DNA of 41,267 nucleotides. It comes from DATJMJ01 sp035503915. Its GTDB lineage: Bacteria > Actinomycetota > Acidimicrobiia > Acidimicrobiales > Palsa-688. Every line of letters starts with the position of its first letter. Positions within the stretch are counted from its first letter, which is position 1. Under the pieces are notes generated by a model. It saw nothing but the letters and a program-made list of their open reading frames with translations. It made no database searches and was not told the origin of the DNA. A program made the translations under genes and the position numbers. The stretch is from contig DATJSU010000059.1 in NCBI GenBank assembly GCA_035503915.1, positions 1 to 41,267 on the forward strand. Reading direction: 5' to 3'. Below, in pieces: positions 17,501 to 24,632 of this stretch.

Positions 17501-17933
17501 CTTGCCAGGTATGGGCACTATCGACCTAAACCGCGCTGACCTTTGGGCTACGGGTTTGTCACCAGACAGCTACCCGACGGAGCTGTTCAGGGCGGAACTC
17601 GACGCTCTCGGGATCGTCAAGGCCGCTGACCTTAGCCGCTTCCCCGATGGGGCCCCGATCGTAATAGGCGGTCTGGTGACCCACAGGCAGCGGCCTGCAA
17701 CAGCCAATGGCGTTGTCTTTGTCAACCTGGAAGACGAGACCGGCCTGGTCAACGTCATCTGCCCGATCGCGACCTGGCGACGGTACGGCCAAATTGCCCG
17801 TACTTCGCCTGGCCTATTAGTGAGGGGCAAGCTCGAAAAAGTGGACGGCGTGATCAATGTCCTCGCAGCGAGCTTCCAAGCCCTGCCCTCATTTGCAGGG
17901 GCGGGGGTGCTGCGGTCGCGAGATTTCCACTGA
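14589..17933 (+). CDS. dnaE2: Error-prone DNA polymerase III alpha subunit DnaE2 (ImuC)
   Basis: A 1114-residue translesion polymerase, the catalytic part of the ImuA'-ImuB-DnaE2 mutasome. The PHP domain starts at once (YAELHCHSNFSFLDGASHP, ALTDHDGMYGV). The palm domain has GRGSAANSAVCYALGI near 390 and the catalytic pair in PPDIDVDIESERREE near 430; the third catalytic Asp is in GLVKFDMLGLGML near 610. SGGMVICDRPVSEV near 565 and VGVFQVESRAQM are typical of DnaE2. A C-terminal OB fold (VIGGLVTHRQRP, FVNLEDETGLVNVI) covers about 1020-1060. An unusual Ala/Gly insert of about 35 residues sits near 508-540 and is encoded by tandem repeats. The start is GTG 14589, right after a LexA box. Confidence 0.97.
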   Translation: MGEGAPYAELHCHSNFSFLDGASHPDELVEEAARLGLEALALTDHDGMYGVVRFAEAAGAAGLPTVFGAEVTLGLTRSQMGTADPEGAHLVVLARSPTGYARLCKALSAAHLLGREKGRPMLDLPLLAAIGAGAEIDLSTVSMSEPLQVQQAGPAGHTGADHWLVLTGCRKGPVPAALLGSGPAAARAELIRLQQSFGNNNVAVEIWDHGEPLASARNDALVEVACRAGADVLATNNVHYHRPARGQLATAMAAVRGRRSLDDIDGWLPGAAAAHLRGGAEQERRFARYPGVVARAAELGQACAFDLRLVAPQLPPFPTPPGHTEMTWLRYLTEEGARHRYGPREAPNNPKAYSQIDYELDMIDQLGFPGYFLIVWDIVRFCNQAGIFCQGRGSAANSAVCYALGITKADAVGLGLLFERFLSPERDGPPDIDVDIESERREEAIQYVYGRYGRARAAQVANVITYRPRSAVRDMGKALGASQGQVDAWSKCIDPWQLQLGAEGAATPGGAGADGGARAGADGGARAGAGAGAGAGAGATIPAPVLQLASQVLEFPRHLGIHSGGMVICDRPVSEVCPVEWARMADRSVLQWDKEDCAKAGLVKFDMLGLGMLSALHTTVDHIKAFYGTDIDLAALPQDPDVYIMLSKADSVGVFQVESRAQMATLPRLRPRTFYDLVIEVALIRPGPIQGKSVHPYLRRRSGSEKITYLHPLLEPSLKKTLGVPLFQEQLMQMAIDVAGFSGAEADQLRQAMGSKRSAQRMERLRARFYQGMAARGATGAVADRIWSQMAAFANFGFPESHSVSFAYLVYSSAWLKLHYPAAFLAGLLDSQPMGFWSPQSLVLDARRHGVEVRRPDVNTSEAVSLLEPGGPSEDGAQCPAVRLGISYVRTIGDELAKRVAAGRPYTNMEDLVRRCDLSVPETEALATAGAFECFGLNRREALWAAGAVARADGGQTRPLPGVVIGAGPPPLPGMGTIDLNRADLWATGLSPDSYPTELFRAELDALGIVKAADLSRFPDGAPIVIGGLVTHRQRPATANGVVFVNLEDETGLVNVICPIATWRRYGQIARTSPGLLVRGKLEKVDGVINVLAASFQALPSFAGAGVLRSRDFH
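16114..16205 (+). repeat. In-frame 24-bp and 6-bp tandem repeats inside dnaE2
   Basis: The 24-bp unit GCCGGGGCGGACGGCGGGGC plus CAGG occurs twice in tandem and is followed by about six 6-bp GGGGGC-type units. Both periods are multiples of three and keep the frame, encoding GADGGARA twice and then an Ala-Gly run. The homologous region of other DnaE2 proteins is short, so this looks like a lineage-specific expansion. Confidence 0.88.
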
Positions 17934-17981
17934 GTGAGCCCCTTGATTTGCTAGGGTCCAGCTCGTGCCACGACAGGCAAA

Positions 17982-18575
17982 ATGTCCCTCGAGGCAGCAC
18001 TAGTGACCGGCCAACTGGACCTCGTGGCCCTCAGCGTTGCTGAACCGTTTGGCACCGTTTTAGTAGACCCACCTTGGCGTTTCCTCAACCGCACGGGCAA
18101 GGTCGCGCCTGAGCACCGCCGCCTTGCTCGCTACAACACCATGACGGCAAAAGAGATCGCAGCCCTTCCGGTTGGCGAGCTCGCCGCCGAGCGGTCCCAC
18201 TGCTACCTCTGGGCCCCGAACGCCCTTCTCGCAGAGGGCCTAATGGTGCTCGAGAACTGGGGTTTCACCTACAAAGCGAACCTTGTCTGGCACAAAGTCC
18301 GCAAGGACGGCGGGAGCGACGGGCGGGGAGTCGGCTTTTATTTTCGCAATGTCACAGAGCTCGTCCTCTTCGGCACCAAAGGCAAGTTGCGGACCCTTTC
18401 TCCCGGTCGCCGGCAAGTCAACCTCTTCGCCAGCCGCAAGCGCGAACACTCGCGAAAGCCCGACGAGCTGTACCAAATCATCGAGGGCTGTTCGCCCGGC
18501 CCTTACCTCGAGCTTTTCGCCCGCCATGCGCGCCCGGGCTGGGTGGCCTGGGGGAACGAGGCGCCGGGAGCATGA
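17982..18575 (+). CDS. MT-A70 family adenine methyltransferase
   Basis: A 197-residue S-adenosylmethionine-dependent N6-adenine methyltransferase of the MT-A70 family. The catalytic motif DPPW is at 29-32 in TVLVDPPWRF. Other family features are YNTMTAKEIAALPV, CYLWAPNALLAEGLMVLENWGF, KANLVWHKVRKDG, ELVLFGTKGKLRT, REHSRKPDELYQIIEG and YLELFARHARPGWVAWGNE. No restriction enzyme or specificity subunit is adjacent, so it is an orphan enzyme, of the type often carried by phages and mobile DNA. It begins 48 bp after dnaE2 on the same strand with no terminator that I can see, so read-through from the SOS promoter is possible. DNA is the likely substrate; the recognition site cannot be predicted. 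Confidence 0.93.
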   Translation: MSLEAALVTGQLDLVALSVAEPFGTVLVDPPWRFLNRTGKVAPEHRRLARYNTMTAKEIAALPVGELAAERSHCYLWAPNALLAEGLMVLENWGFTYKANLVWHKVRKDGGSDGRGVGFYFRNVTELVLFGTKGKLRTLSPGRRQVNLFASRKREHSRKPDELYQIIEGCSPGPYLELFARHARPGWVAWGNEAPGA

Positions 18576-18811
18576 GGTCTCAAAGGCCCTCTACCCGGCC
18601 CTGGCCCTGGCCCTGGCCCTGGCTCCGGCCCTGGCCCTGGCTCCGGCCCTGGCTCCGGCCTCCGGCCCTTCGCTAAGCGCCGGGCCACCTTGTAGCGCGC
18701 GAAGGCGGGACGGGTGCCAGCCAGGCCCAACGCGCCGACGATGCAGGCCAGGCCGCTCGAGACCACACACGCAGTCGCCCCAAAGGCGTTTACCACCGCT
18801 CCCGGTCGCAC
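18503..18811 (-). CDS. Possible small membrane protein with Glu-Pro-Gly-Pro repeats
   Basis: An open frame of 102 codons from a GTG at 18811. The start MRPGAVVNAFGATACV continues into one hydrophobic segment ending LGLAGTRPAF. A basic stretch (ARYKVARRLAKGRR) follows, then EPGP/GPGP repeats encoded by the 6-bp array. The tail overlaps the last 73 bp of the methyltransferase gene on the other strand, which argues against the full length being real. The first 45 residues have the composition of a genuine single-pass protein. I do not recognise a family. Confidence 0.3.
   Translation of the reverse strand: MRPGAVVNAFGATACVVSSGLACIVGALGLAGTRPAFARYKVARRLAKGRRPEPGPEPGPGPEPGPGPGPGPGRGPLRPHAPGASFPQATQPGRAWRAKSSR
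18597..18668. repeat. 6-bp tandem array GGCCCT/GGCTCC
   Basis: About twelve 6-bp units alternate between GGCCCT and GGCTCC, starting 21 bp after the stop codon of the methyltransferase gene. It is the longest simple array in the window. Confidence 0.92.
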
Positions 18812-19064
18812 GTCCCCAACGCGCGGCTCCCTTTACGCACATGACCACGAACGCAATTTCACGGGGGCTGCAAAGTTCCGCCGTATTGCGCTTGGGTATT
18901 GCGGGCTTGCCCACTACCTACCTCACCAGTGCGCTCAATCTGGTAGCGAGCGGCCTTGTGAAGCGAATTGAGCCCGTTCGCACCAGCTAATCTCCATAGG
19001 TACACGCAGCAGTGGCGCAACCCTGGGCTAAATTTGGCAAGCTCAATTTTGGGGGCTCACATTT
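18812..19064. other. Convergent intergenic region, no gene recognised
   Basis: Together with the repeat array, this makes a spacer of nearly 490 bp between the methyltransferase gene and the response regulator gene. It is visibly richer in A and T than its surroundings, with stretches such as CTCAATTTTGGGGGCTCAC and AATTTCACGGGGG. No open frame has family resemblance. If the small minus-strand frame at 18503-18811 is real, its promoter would be here. Confidence 0.4.
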
Positions 19065-19700
19065 TCAATTTGGCGAGGCGAGCAACCCCCGGGCGATCGC
19101 TGTCGTCACCGCCGCTGTCCGGTCGTCCACGCCGAGCTTGGCAAAAGCATGCAGGAGGTGGGTTTTGACCGTTGCTTCGCCGATGAAGAGAGCCTGGCCG
19201 ACCTCCGCGTTGGTCTTGCCCTTGGAAACGAGGTCGAGCACTTCGAGCTCCCGGGAGGTGAGCTCAGCGTTAGCCGCCGACCTATCACGGCGGAGAAGGC
19301 GGTCCGCCACAGCGGGAGCCAAGACGGTCGCACCCCCTGCCGCCGCTCGCACAGCGCGGATCAGCTCGGCGCGGGGCGTGTCTTTGAGGAGGTAGCCGCG
19401 GGCACCCGCCTCGACCGCCCGCAGGATGTCGTGGTCGGTGTCGTAGGTGGTGACCACGAGCACAGCGGGCCCACCCGCCCCGGCGATGCGCCGGGTGGCT
19501 TCCACTCCGTCAGTGCCCGGCATGCGCAGGTCCATGAGGACCACGTCGGGCTTCAGCTCGCCGGCGAGCGAGACCGCTTGGCGCCCATCGGCGGCCTCGC
19601 CGACGACCTCGATGTCGCCCTCACCTGCAAGCATGCCGCGCAGGCCTTCACGGACAACGGGATGGTCGTCGGCAATAAGGACTTTGACAACCTTGGTCAT
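19065..19700 (-). CDS. NarL/FixJ family response regulator
   Basis: A 211-residue two-component regulator. The receiver domain has the acidic pair Asp11-Asp12, the phosphorylation site Asp57 in VVLMDLRMPG, Thr84/Thr85 in LVVTTYDTD, and Lys106 in GYLLKDTPR. The LuxR-type helix-turn-helix (ELTSRELEVLDLVSKGKTNAEV, TVKTHLLHAFAKLGVDDRTAAV) covers about 145-205. The ATG overlaps the end of the kinase gene by 4 nt, so the two are translationally coupled. It presumably activates the ABC exporter genes upstream in the same operon; no binding site could be identified. Confidence 0.96.
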   Translation of the reverse strand: MTKVVKVLIADDHPVVREGLRGMLAGEGDIEVVGEAADGRQAVSLAGELKPDVVLMDLRMPGTDGVEATRRIAGAGGPAVLVVTTYDTDHDILRAVEAGARGYLLKDTPRAELIRAVRAAAGGATVLAPAVADRLLRRDRSAANAELTSRELEVLDLVSKGKTNAEVGQALFIGEATVKTHLLHAFAKLGVDDRTAAVTTAIARGLLASPN

Positions 19701-21061
19701 GCGCGTTCAACCACGTCTCCCCTGAGGGAGGACAGGTCCGAGGGCAGCTCGGGTGCCGGGCCCAATGCTGCTGCCGGGCTGGGCCTTGGCGGGCCGGGTG
19801 CGACCAGGCTGGGCCTTGGCGGGCCGGGTGCGACCGGGCTGGGTGCGACCGGGCCCAACGGCAAACGGACTGTGACGACGGTGCCTTCTCCAGGAGCAGA
19901 AAGGACGTCTACCTCGCCGCCGAGCTCACTGGCACGCGCTCGCAGCTGTGTAAGGCCAAAGCCCGCCGGGCGGGACGAGCTGAACCCCGTCCCGTCGTCG
20001 CGCACTTCGAGGACAGCCGCGAGAGCATCAAACGAAAGCACCACCGCTACCGAACATGCGCGTGCATGGCGCCCGACGTTTGCGAGAGCCTCCTGGGCTG
20101 CCCGCAGGAGCACTATTTCAGCGTTGTGAGAAATTGCACCCGGGCTACCGGTCACCTTGAGGCTGGCGTCAAAGCCGAACCGCGAGCCGGCGTCTTGGCA
20201 AACGCGCTCCACTGCCGCTACGAGGGACGCGTCTTGGAGCGGGACGGGCGAAAGCGCCGCGATCAGCGAGCGCGCCTCAGCAAGGCCCTCGCGAGCCGCC
20301 GGCTCAGCAAGAGCGAGGTGGTGCTCGGCTGTGCCTAGGTCGCCCCGCTCGAGGGAAGCTTGCGCTGCTTGCAAAAGCATTATCAAGCTAGTGAACCCCT
20401 GGGCGAGAGCATCGTGGATCTCTCTCGCGAGCCGCTCGCGCTCCGCCAAGGCGCCACTTTGGCGGCTCATCTCGGCCAGCTCGGCGCGCGTTCGCTCGAG
20501 CTCCTTGATGAGCTCAGCGCGCTGGGCGCTCTGCTCGACGATACGTGTTATATAACCACCGAGGAGCCCGGCGAGGAACAAGCTGAAGACGCCGAAGACG
20601 GCGACGGAGACCACGGTCGACTGGCTCACGCCGCCGTAATCGAGGCTGCTGGCAGCATTGACCGAGATCATCCCGAGCACCGCCACCATGGCGGGGCGGA
20701 TCCCGTTGGCGAGCATGAAGAAATGGGGCACCAAGATGAAGAGCAAGAAGCCGGCGCCTGGGTAGACAAAGCAGGCTGCGGAAAAGATGGCGGCGGCACC
20801 GGCCATGTACGGCAGACGCGCCGGCTGGCGCGAGAACTTGCCTGGCGTGGCGATGTACAAGACGCAGAGCGCCCCGTAGAGGCCGAGCGAAGCCCAGAGG
20901 CGCCAGCTACCCTGGAGCTCAAAGCCGCTTAGCGCCCCAGTCCCGAGCACTGTGACAACAAAGGCGAAGTGCCACCACGGTGCGAACCGCACCCACACGT
21001 GCTCGCCTGCCAGGCTCGCAGTGCTGTCGTGCAGGTCTGCGCATGCGAGGGATGGGGGCAT
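19697..21061 (-). CDS. Sensor histidine kinase, DesK/NarX (HisKA_3) type
   Basis: A 454-residue membrane kinase. After a cytoplasmic start, about six hydrophobic segments fill residues 30-170, with almost no extracellular loop, as in intramembrane-sensing kinases that work with ABC exporters. A coiled segment (RAELIKELERTRAELAEMS) leads to the phospho-acceptor His216 in ERERLAREIHDAL. The ATPase domain shows AAQEALANVGRHA (N box), VRDDGTGF and GFGLTQLRARASELGG. The last 50 residues are a Pro/Ala/Gly tail partly encoded by a 30-bp tandem repeat. The ATG at 21061 overlaps the permease stop by one base (TAATG). Confidence 0.95.
   Translation of the reverse strand: MPPSLACADLHDSTASLAGEHVWVRFAPWWHFAFVVTVLGTGALSGFELQGSWRLWASLGLYGALCVLYIATPGKFSRQPARLPYMAGAAAIFSAACFVYPGAGFLLFILVPHFFMLANGIRPAMVAVLGMISVNAASSLDYGGVSQSTVVSVAVFGVFSLFLAGLLGGYITRIVEQSAQRAELIKELERTRAELAEMSRQSGALAERERLAREIHDALAQGFTSLIMLLQAAQASLERGDLGTAEHHLALAEPAAREGLAEARSLIAALSPVPLQDASLVAAVERVCQDAGSRFGFDASLKVTGSPGAISHNAEIVLLRAAQEALANVGRHARACSVAVVLSFDALAAVLEVRDDGTGFSSSRPAGFGLTQLRARASELGGEVDVLSAPGEGTVVTVRLPLGPVAPSPVAPGPPRPSLVAPGPPRPSPAAALGPAPELPSDLSSLRGDVVERA
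19777..19850 (-). repeat. In-frame 30-bp tandem repeat in the kinase tail
   Basis: Two 30-bp units (19777-19806 and 19807-19836, differing by one base) and a 14-bp partial third copy encode the decapeptide-like pattern VAPGPPRPS in the C-terminal tail of the sensor kinase. The period is a multiple of three, so copy number can change without breaking the gene. Confidence 0.9.
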
Positions 21062-21936
21062 TATCGCTCCCCGCGCCCGGTCCAGCGGAACGTCCTTGCG
21101 GCGACCACGAGGCCCACGACGCACCAGATCAACAGTACCAGTGCCATCGTGGAGTGGTCCCAGCCACCGGTTGGTTCGACCTTGGCAAAATACGAAGGGA
21201 GCAGCGCCGAACGGTAGCCCTCGGCGATCCAGCGCAAGGGGAAGACTCCCGCAAAGTTGTAGATCCCGTGCGAGAGCGAAGTGAAGGGCACGAACACGCC
21301 CGAAATGAACTCAAGGACGAGCAGTGGCAAGTTCGCCACAGGCGCAGCCGAACGGGCCGTGCGAGGCAAACTGCTGACCGCGATCCCTAGCAAGGAGAGC
21401 GCAGTCGCGCCGAGGACCGTCACCCACACGAACGTCCACCAGCGCCCGAGCGTGCTTGGGAACGCCACGTTGTAAACGAAATGCCCAAAAAGCAAGAGCA
21501 CCGTCACTTCCAGGGAGCAAGTTACGAGCACAACGATCGCCTTGCCCATGAAGTAAGCGGTCCTCGGCATAGGCGTGCCAGCGAGGCGCTTGAGACCACC
21601 GTTTTCCCGCTCGCCTGCAATTGCAACGGCCAAGTTCAAAAAGCTTGTCGAGGCGAGGCCGCTTGCTAGCAAGCCAGTCGTATAAACCTGGCTGTAGTGC
21701 ACATGGGTGTGCTCAATGTAACCCGAAAATATCGACGCCAACATCGCCAAGAGCACGACGGGGAGCGCCAAAGTGAAAACGACGGCGTCCTTGCTGCGGA
21801 AAAACTGCAGCACTTCCACCTGGCCGCGTGCGAGAACCGCTAAAGCAAAGGCACGGGCGCGGGCGGTGTAGCCGTGGGCGGCAGTCAGGTCCACTTCGTC
21901 AGCCACCGTTGCAACGGTATTCGTAGCGGAAGTCAT
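21061..21936 (-). CDS. ABC-2 type exporter permease
   Basis: A 291-residue membrane protein with six predicted helices, the permease partner of the ATPase just upstream. Features are the cytoplasmic start with RARAFALAVLARGQVEVLQFFRSKDAVVF, the ABC-2 motif ERENGGLKRLAGTPMPRTAYFMGK between helices 2 and 3, and the C-terminal segment LEFISGVFVPFTSL followed by FPLRWIAEGYRSALLP. The start at 21936 overlaps the ATPase stop by 4 nt and has AAAGGAG upstream. Drug, antimicrobial-peptide or lipid export is likely by analogy with LnrLMN and DrrAB systems; the substrate is not predictable. Confidence 0.94.
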   Translation of the reverse strand: MTSATNTVATVADEVDLTAAHGYTARARAFALAVLARGQVEVLQFFRSKDAVVFTLALPVVLLAMLASIFSGYIEHTHVHYSQVYTTGLLASGLASTSFLNLAVAIAGERENGGLKRLAGTPMPRTAYFMGKAIVVLVTCSLEVTVLLLFGHFVYNVAFPSTLGRWWTFVWVTVLGATALSLLGIAVSSLPRTARSAAPVANLPLLVLEFISGVFVPFTSLSHGIYNFAGVFPLRWIAEGYRSALLPSYFAKVEPTGGWDHSTMALVLLIWCVVGLVVAARTFRWTGRGER

Positions 21937-22820
21937 CTCGCTCCTTTCTCCTCTTCGCAGCTCTCCTCTTCGCAGCTCGCTTCGCCTATCAGGCGCAGGT
22001 AAATGTCTTCGAGCGTTGGCCTTGCGACGGTGAGCCCAGGGATCTCGCCCCCAAAGCTGACTTCCAGCTGGCGGACGAGGGCGGTCGGCTCTCGGGTTTC
22101 GCTGTGCTGCCAGCCTCCCGGCCCGAGCCAGGAGACTCGCGCAGCCGCCTCTTGCCGGCCACCGAGCTCGCGCGGGGTGCCGCTTGCGACCACGCGGCCG
22201 CGGTTGACCACCGCCACCCTGTCGGCAAGCGCCTCAGCCTCCTCCAGGTAGTGCGTCGTGAGCAGCACGCTCGTGCCCTCACGGGACAGGTCGCGCACGA
22301 CGTCCCAGAACTGGCGGCGGGCTTGGGGGTCGAAGCCGGTGGTTGGTTCGTCAAGGAAGACCAGCTCTGGCTTTCCCACGATGCCGAGCGCGACGTCGAG
22401 GCGGCGACGCTGCCCGCCCGAGAGGCCCCTGATGCGCGAATTGCGCTTCTCGCCGAGGCCGACCCGCTCGATGACCTCCTCCGGGTCGGCGGGGGCTGGG
22501 TAGAAGTGGGCGAAATGTCGGACGCATTCGCTCACCGTCAAGTCGACGACGTCTTCGCAGCTCTGCAAGACGATGCCGCGCCTCGCCCTCCACGTGCTCC
22601 CAGCGCGTTGGGGGTCTTCTCCGAGGACCCGAGCCTCGCCGGCGTCGCGCTTGCGGTAGCCCTCGAGGATTTCGACAGTGGTCGTTTTCCCGGCACCGTT
22701 TGGTCCGAGGAGAGACAACACTTCTCCTTGGGCCATCTCCAGGTCGAGGCCGTCCAAAGCCACCGTCGAGCCGTAGTTCTTGCGCAGCCCGGTCGCTTCG
22801 ATAACAAGGTCTTGGCTCAT
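21933..22820 (-). CDS. ABC transporter ATP-binding protein of an exporter operon
   Basis: A 295-residue ATPase, first gene of a four-gene operon (ATPase, permease, kinase, regulator). Walker A GPNGAGKTT is at 39-47, the Q loop VLQSCEDVVD at about 84-93, the signature LSGGQ at 133-137, Walker B LVFLDEP at 153-159, and the switch His is in TTHYLEEAEAL. I chose the ATG at 22820 (MSQDLVIEATGL); the upstream extension would be Pro/Gly-rich and lacks a ribosome-binding site. The C-terminus ends with a duplicated SCEEE pair created by a perfect 15-bp tandem duplication at 21947-21976. Confidence 0.95.
   Translation of the reverse strand: MSQDLVIEATGLRKNYGSTVALDGLDLEMAQGEVLSLLGPNGAGKTTTVEILEGYRKRDAGEARVLGEDPQRAGSTWRARRGIVLQSCEDVVDLTVSECVRHFAHFYPAPADPEEVIERVGLGEKRNSRIRGLSGGQRRRLDVALGIVGKPELVFLDEPTTGFDPQARRQFWDVVRDLSREGTSVLLTTHYLEEAEALADRVAVVNRGRVVASGTPRELGGRQEAAARVSWLGPGGWQHSETREPTALVRQLEVSFGGEIPGLTVARPTLEDIYLRLIGEASCEEESCEEEKGAR
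21947..21976 (-). repeat. 15-bp tandem duplication at the 3' end of the ATPase gene
   Basis: TCTCCTCTTCGCAGC occurs twice in tandem without a change. It encodes ESCEE units at the ATPase C-terminus, and the AAAGGAG ribosome-binding site of the permease follows directly, so copy number could also affect spacing of the coupled start. Confidence 0.88.
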
Positions 22821-22887
22821 ACCATCAGCATGGCCGGGAACCGCTGGCCCCGGGCCCGCTGCGCGGATGGTCTCTGGGCCCACCGAT

Positions 22888-22976
22888 AGATGGGCCCGTG
22901 CGACCAGATGGGCCCGTGCGACCAGATCGGCCCGTGCGGCCAGATGGGGCTTGCGACTAGATGGTGCCGTGCGACT
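22888..22976. repeat. 18-bp tandem repeat, five copies, touching the hydrolase stop codon
   Basis: AGATGGGCCCGTGCGACC occurs perfectly twice (22888-22923), then as three diverged copies; the fourth is 17 bp. The last copy contains the CTA (TAG on the minus strand) that ends the metallo-beta-lactamase fold gene, and the fourth copy carries the same GCGACTAG. There are no spacers, so this is not a CRISPR array. The array fills most of the gap before the ATPase gene. Confidence 0.9.
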
Positions 22977-23682
22977 AGGAGAAGCTCCGCAACCAGACCT
23001 CCCGCTCGACGCGGGCGAGCACCGGGTTGTGGCTGCGAACTTGCTCGAGGGGCGCCGACTCCTCGGGCGAGTAGTGATGGCCCGGCCATACCCTCAACCT
23101 GCCGGGCATGCTCGCCACGCGCTGGAGGCTCGCGTACATCTCAGCTGGGTCCGCGCCGGGGAGGTCGGTGCGCCCGCAGCCCTCGAGGAAGAGGGTGTCC
23201 CCCGTCACGAGGTTGTCCCCCACGACGACGCACTGGCTCCCCGGTGTGTGCCCAGGCGTGTGGAGCAGCCTGGCACCGACGTTGCCCACCTGGAGGACGT
23301 CTTCGTCATGGTGGGCCACCAGGCAGGACAGGGGGGCCCCGGACATCTCGGTGACCCAGGGGACTTCCTCTTTTTGCACATGGACCGGCACGTCGGTTCG
23401 CTCGAGGAGGTCAGCAAGGCCCTCGATGTGCTCCCCGAAGATCTCCCCCCCGATGTGGTCGGCGTGGTAATGGGTGGCGAGAGCGCCGACCACGCGGAAA
23501 TCCTCGGACGCCGCCCAGTCGAGGAGCGCCGCAATGTCGTAGGCGGGGTCCACGAGGACCACTTCCCGGGAGCCGGCGTCGCCGATGGCGTAGACGTGGT
23601 TGCGCATCGTCGTCGCGAACTGGTCCCCTCTCGCGAAGTCCCGCCCAGCGAGCAGCTGGCGGAAAAAGAGCCCTTCTGGCAT
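22975..23682 (-). CDS. Metallo-beta-lactamase fold hydrolase, glyoxalase II-like
   Basis: A 235-residue zinc or iron hydrolase. The metal motif THYHADH gives His71, His73, Asp75 and His76; His141 lies in HTPGHTPGS, Asp162 in TGDTLFLEGCGRTDLPG and His202 in VWPGHHYS. This set is complete. The GCGRTDLPGADPAEMYASL segment is typical of the glyoxalase II/ETHE1-like branch. Hydrolysis of a thioester of a low-molecular-weight thiol is plausible, and the divergent mca gene suggests that the thiol could be mycothiol; that is inference. The ATG at 23682 lies in a palindromic ATGGCGCCAT. Confidence 0.9.
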   Translation of the reverse strand: MPEGLFFRQLLAGRDFARGDQFATTMRNHVYAIGDAGSREVVLVDPAYDIAALLDWAASEDFRVVGALATHYHADHIGGEIFGEHIEGLADLLERTDVPVHVQKEEVPWVTEMSGAPLSCLVAHHDEDVLQVGNVGARLLHTPGHTPGSQCVVVGDNLVTGDTLFLEGCGRTDLPGADPAEMYASLQRVASMPGRLRVWPGHHYSPEESAPLEQVRSHNPVLARVEREVWLRSFS

Positions 23683-23725
23683 GGCGCCATGCTAAGGGCC
23701 GGCGGAGAACCGCCCTTGGCGCCAT
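23681..23725. promoter_or_regulatory. Paired TGGCGCCA boxes in the divergent hydrolase/mca spacer
   Basis: ATGGCGCCAT (23681-23690, a perfect palindrome covering the hydrolase start) and TTGGCGCCAT (23716-23725) are 35 bp apart centre to centre. AAGGGC after the first and GCCCTT before the second extend the symmetry into a larger imperfect inverted repeat. This arrangement could bind one regulator controlling both genes, or form a hairpin in the transcript. Confidence 0.4.
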
Positions 23726-23756
23726 GACGGTCATAGGTTCGCCATATGTTGGAGGG

Positions 23757-24632
23757 ATGAGCGACCAGCTTTGCCTGCTGTGCGTACACGCACACCCGGA
23801 CGATGAAGCGTCCAAAGGAGCCTCTACCGTAGCGATGTACCACGCCGAGGGCGTGCGCTGCGTGCTCGCTTGCTGCACGGGGGGTGAGGAGGGCGACATC
23901 CTCAACCCGGCCATGGACAGGCCCGATATCCGCCTCCGGCTCCCCGAGATAAGGGCGGCGGAGCTCGCAAATGCCGCCGAAGTGATCGGCTACGACGAAG
24001 TCGTGATGCTCGGCTACCGGGACTCGGGCATGCCCGGTTCGGAGGCCAACGGGCGCCCCGACTCGTTCGCGCGGGCCCCTTTCGAGGAGGCGACGGAGCG
24101 CCTCGTGGCTGTCGTGCGCCGCAACAAGCCCCAGGTAATGGCGATCTACCCGGCTCACCAGTCGATGTACCCGCACCCCGACCACATCCGCGCCCACGAG
24201 ATCGGCTTGGCGGCCTTCCTCGCGGCGGGCGACCCCGAGGCCTTCCCGGGCGCCGGCCCGCCTTGGCAACCGCTCAAGCTGTACTACATGCTCTGGTCAA
24301 AAAAGCGCATGATCGCGCTGGCCGAGAAGTTCAAGCAGCTAGGCATGGAGCTGCCCTGGGGCGAAGAGCGCCTCGAGATGATGGCCAGCGCCCCACAGGA
24401 GGAGATCACGACCGAGCTGGACGTCTCTACGTGGGCAAACGTTCGGGACGAGGCGTTGAAGGCGCACGCTACCCAGGTCGACCCCAACTCCGCGTTCTGG
24501 TTCGGCCTCCCGCCAGAGGTTGCTGCCGAGCTCGGCCATTGGGACGAGTACCACCTGGCCCACAACCACACCTCCTCGCAGCCCCCTGAGGACGACCTCT
24601 TTGCCGGCATCAGGGAGCGGGCAAGGCTGTGA
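23757..24632 (+). CDS. mca: Mycothiol S-conjugate amidase
   Basis: A 291-residue zinc amidase of the LmbE/GlcNAc-PI de-N-acetylase family that cleaves mycothiol S-conjugates to a mercapturate and GlcN-Ins during detoxification. The zinc site is AHPDDEASKG (His13, Asp16) together with His143 in YPHPDHIRAHE. TGGEEGDILNPAMDRPDI near 41-58 is the Mca version of this loop and distinguishes it from MshB. Length fits Mca. The start is uncertain: ATG 23757 matches known Mca N-termini, but its GGAGGG is too close to serve well, and ATG 23724 would add 11 residues. The next gene overlaps by 4 nt. Confidence 0.93.
   Translation: MSDQLCLLCVHAHPDDEASKGASTVAMYHAEGVRCVLACCTGGEEGDILNPAMDRPDIRLRLPEIRAAELANAAEVIGYDEVVMLGYRDSGMPGSEANGRPDSFARAPFEEATERLVAVVRRNKPQVMAIYPAHQSMYPHPDHIRAHEIGLAAFLAAGDPEAFPGAGPPWQPLKLYYMLWSKKRMIALAEKFKQLGMELPWGEERLEMMASAPQEEITTELDVSTWANVRDEALKAHATQVDPNSAFWFGLPPEVAAELGHWDEYHLAHNHTSSQPPEDDLFAGIRERARL

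Noticed and set aside
22888..22976. Possible small CRISPR array
   Set aside because: The 18-bp units are directly adjacent with no spacers and diverge progressively; no cas gene is present.
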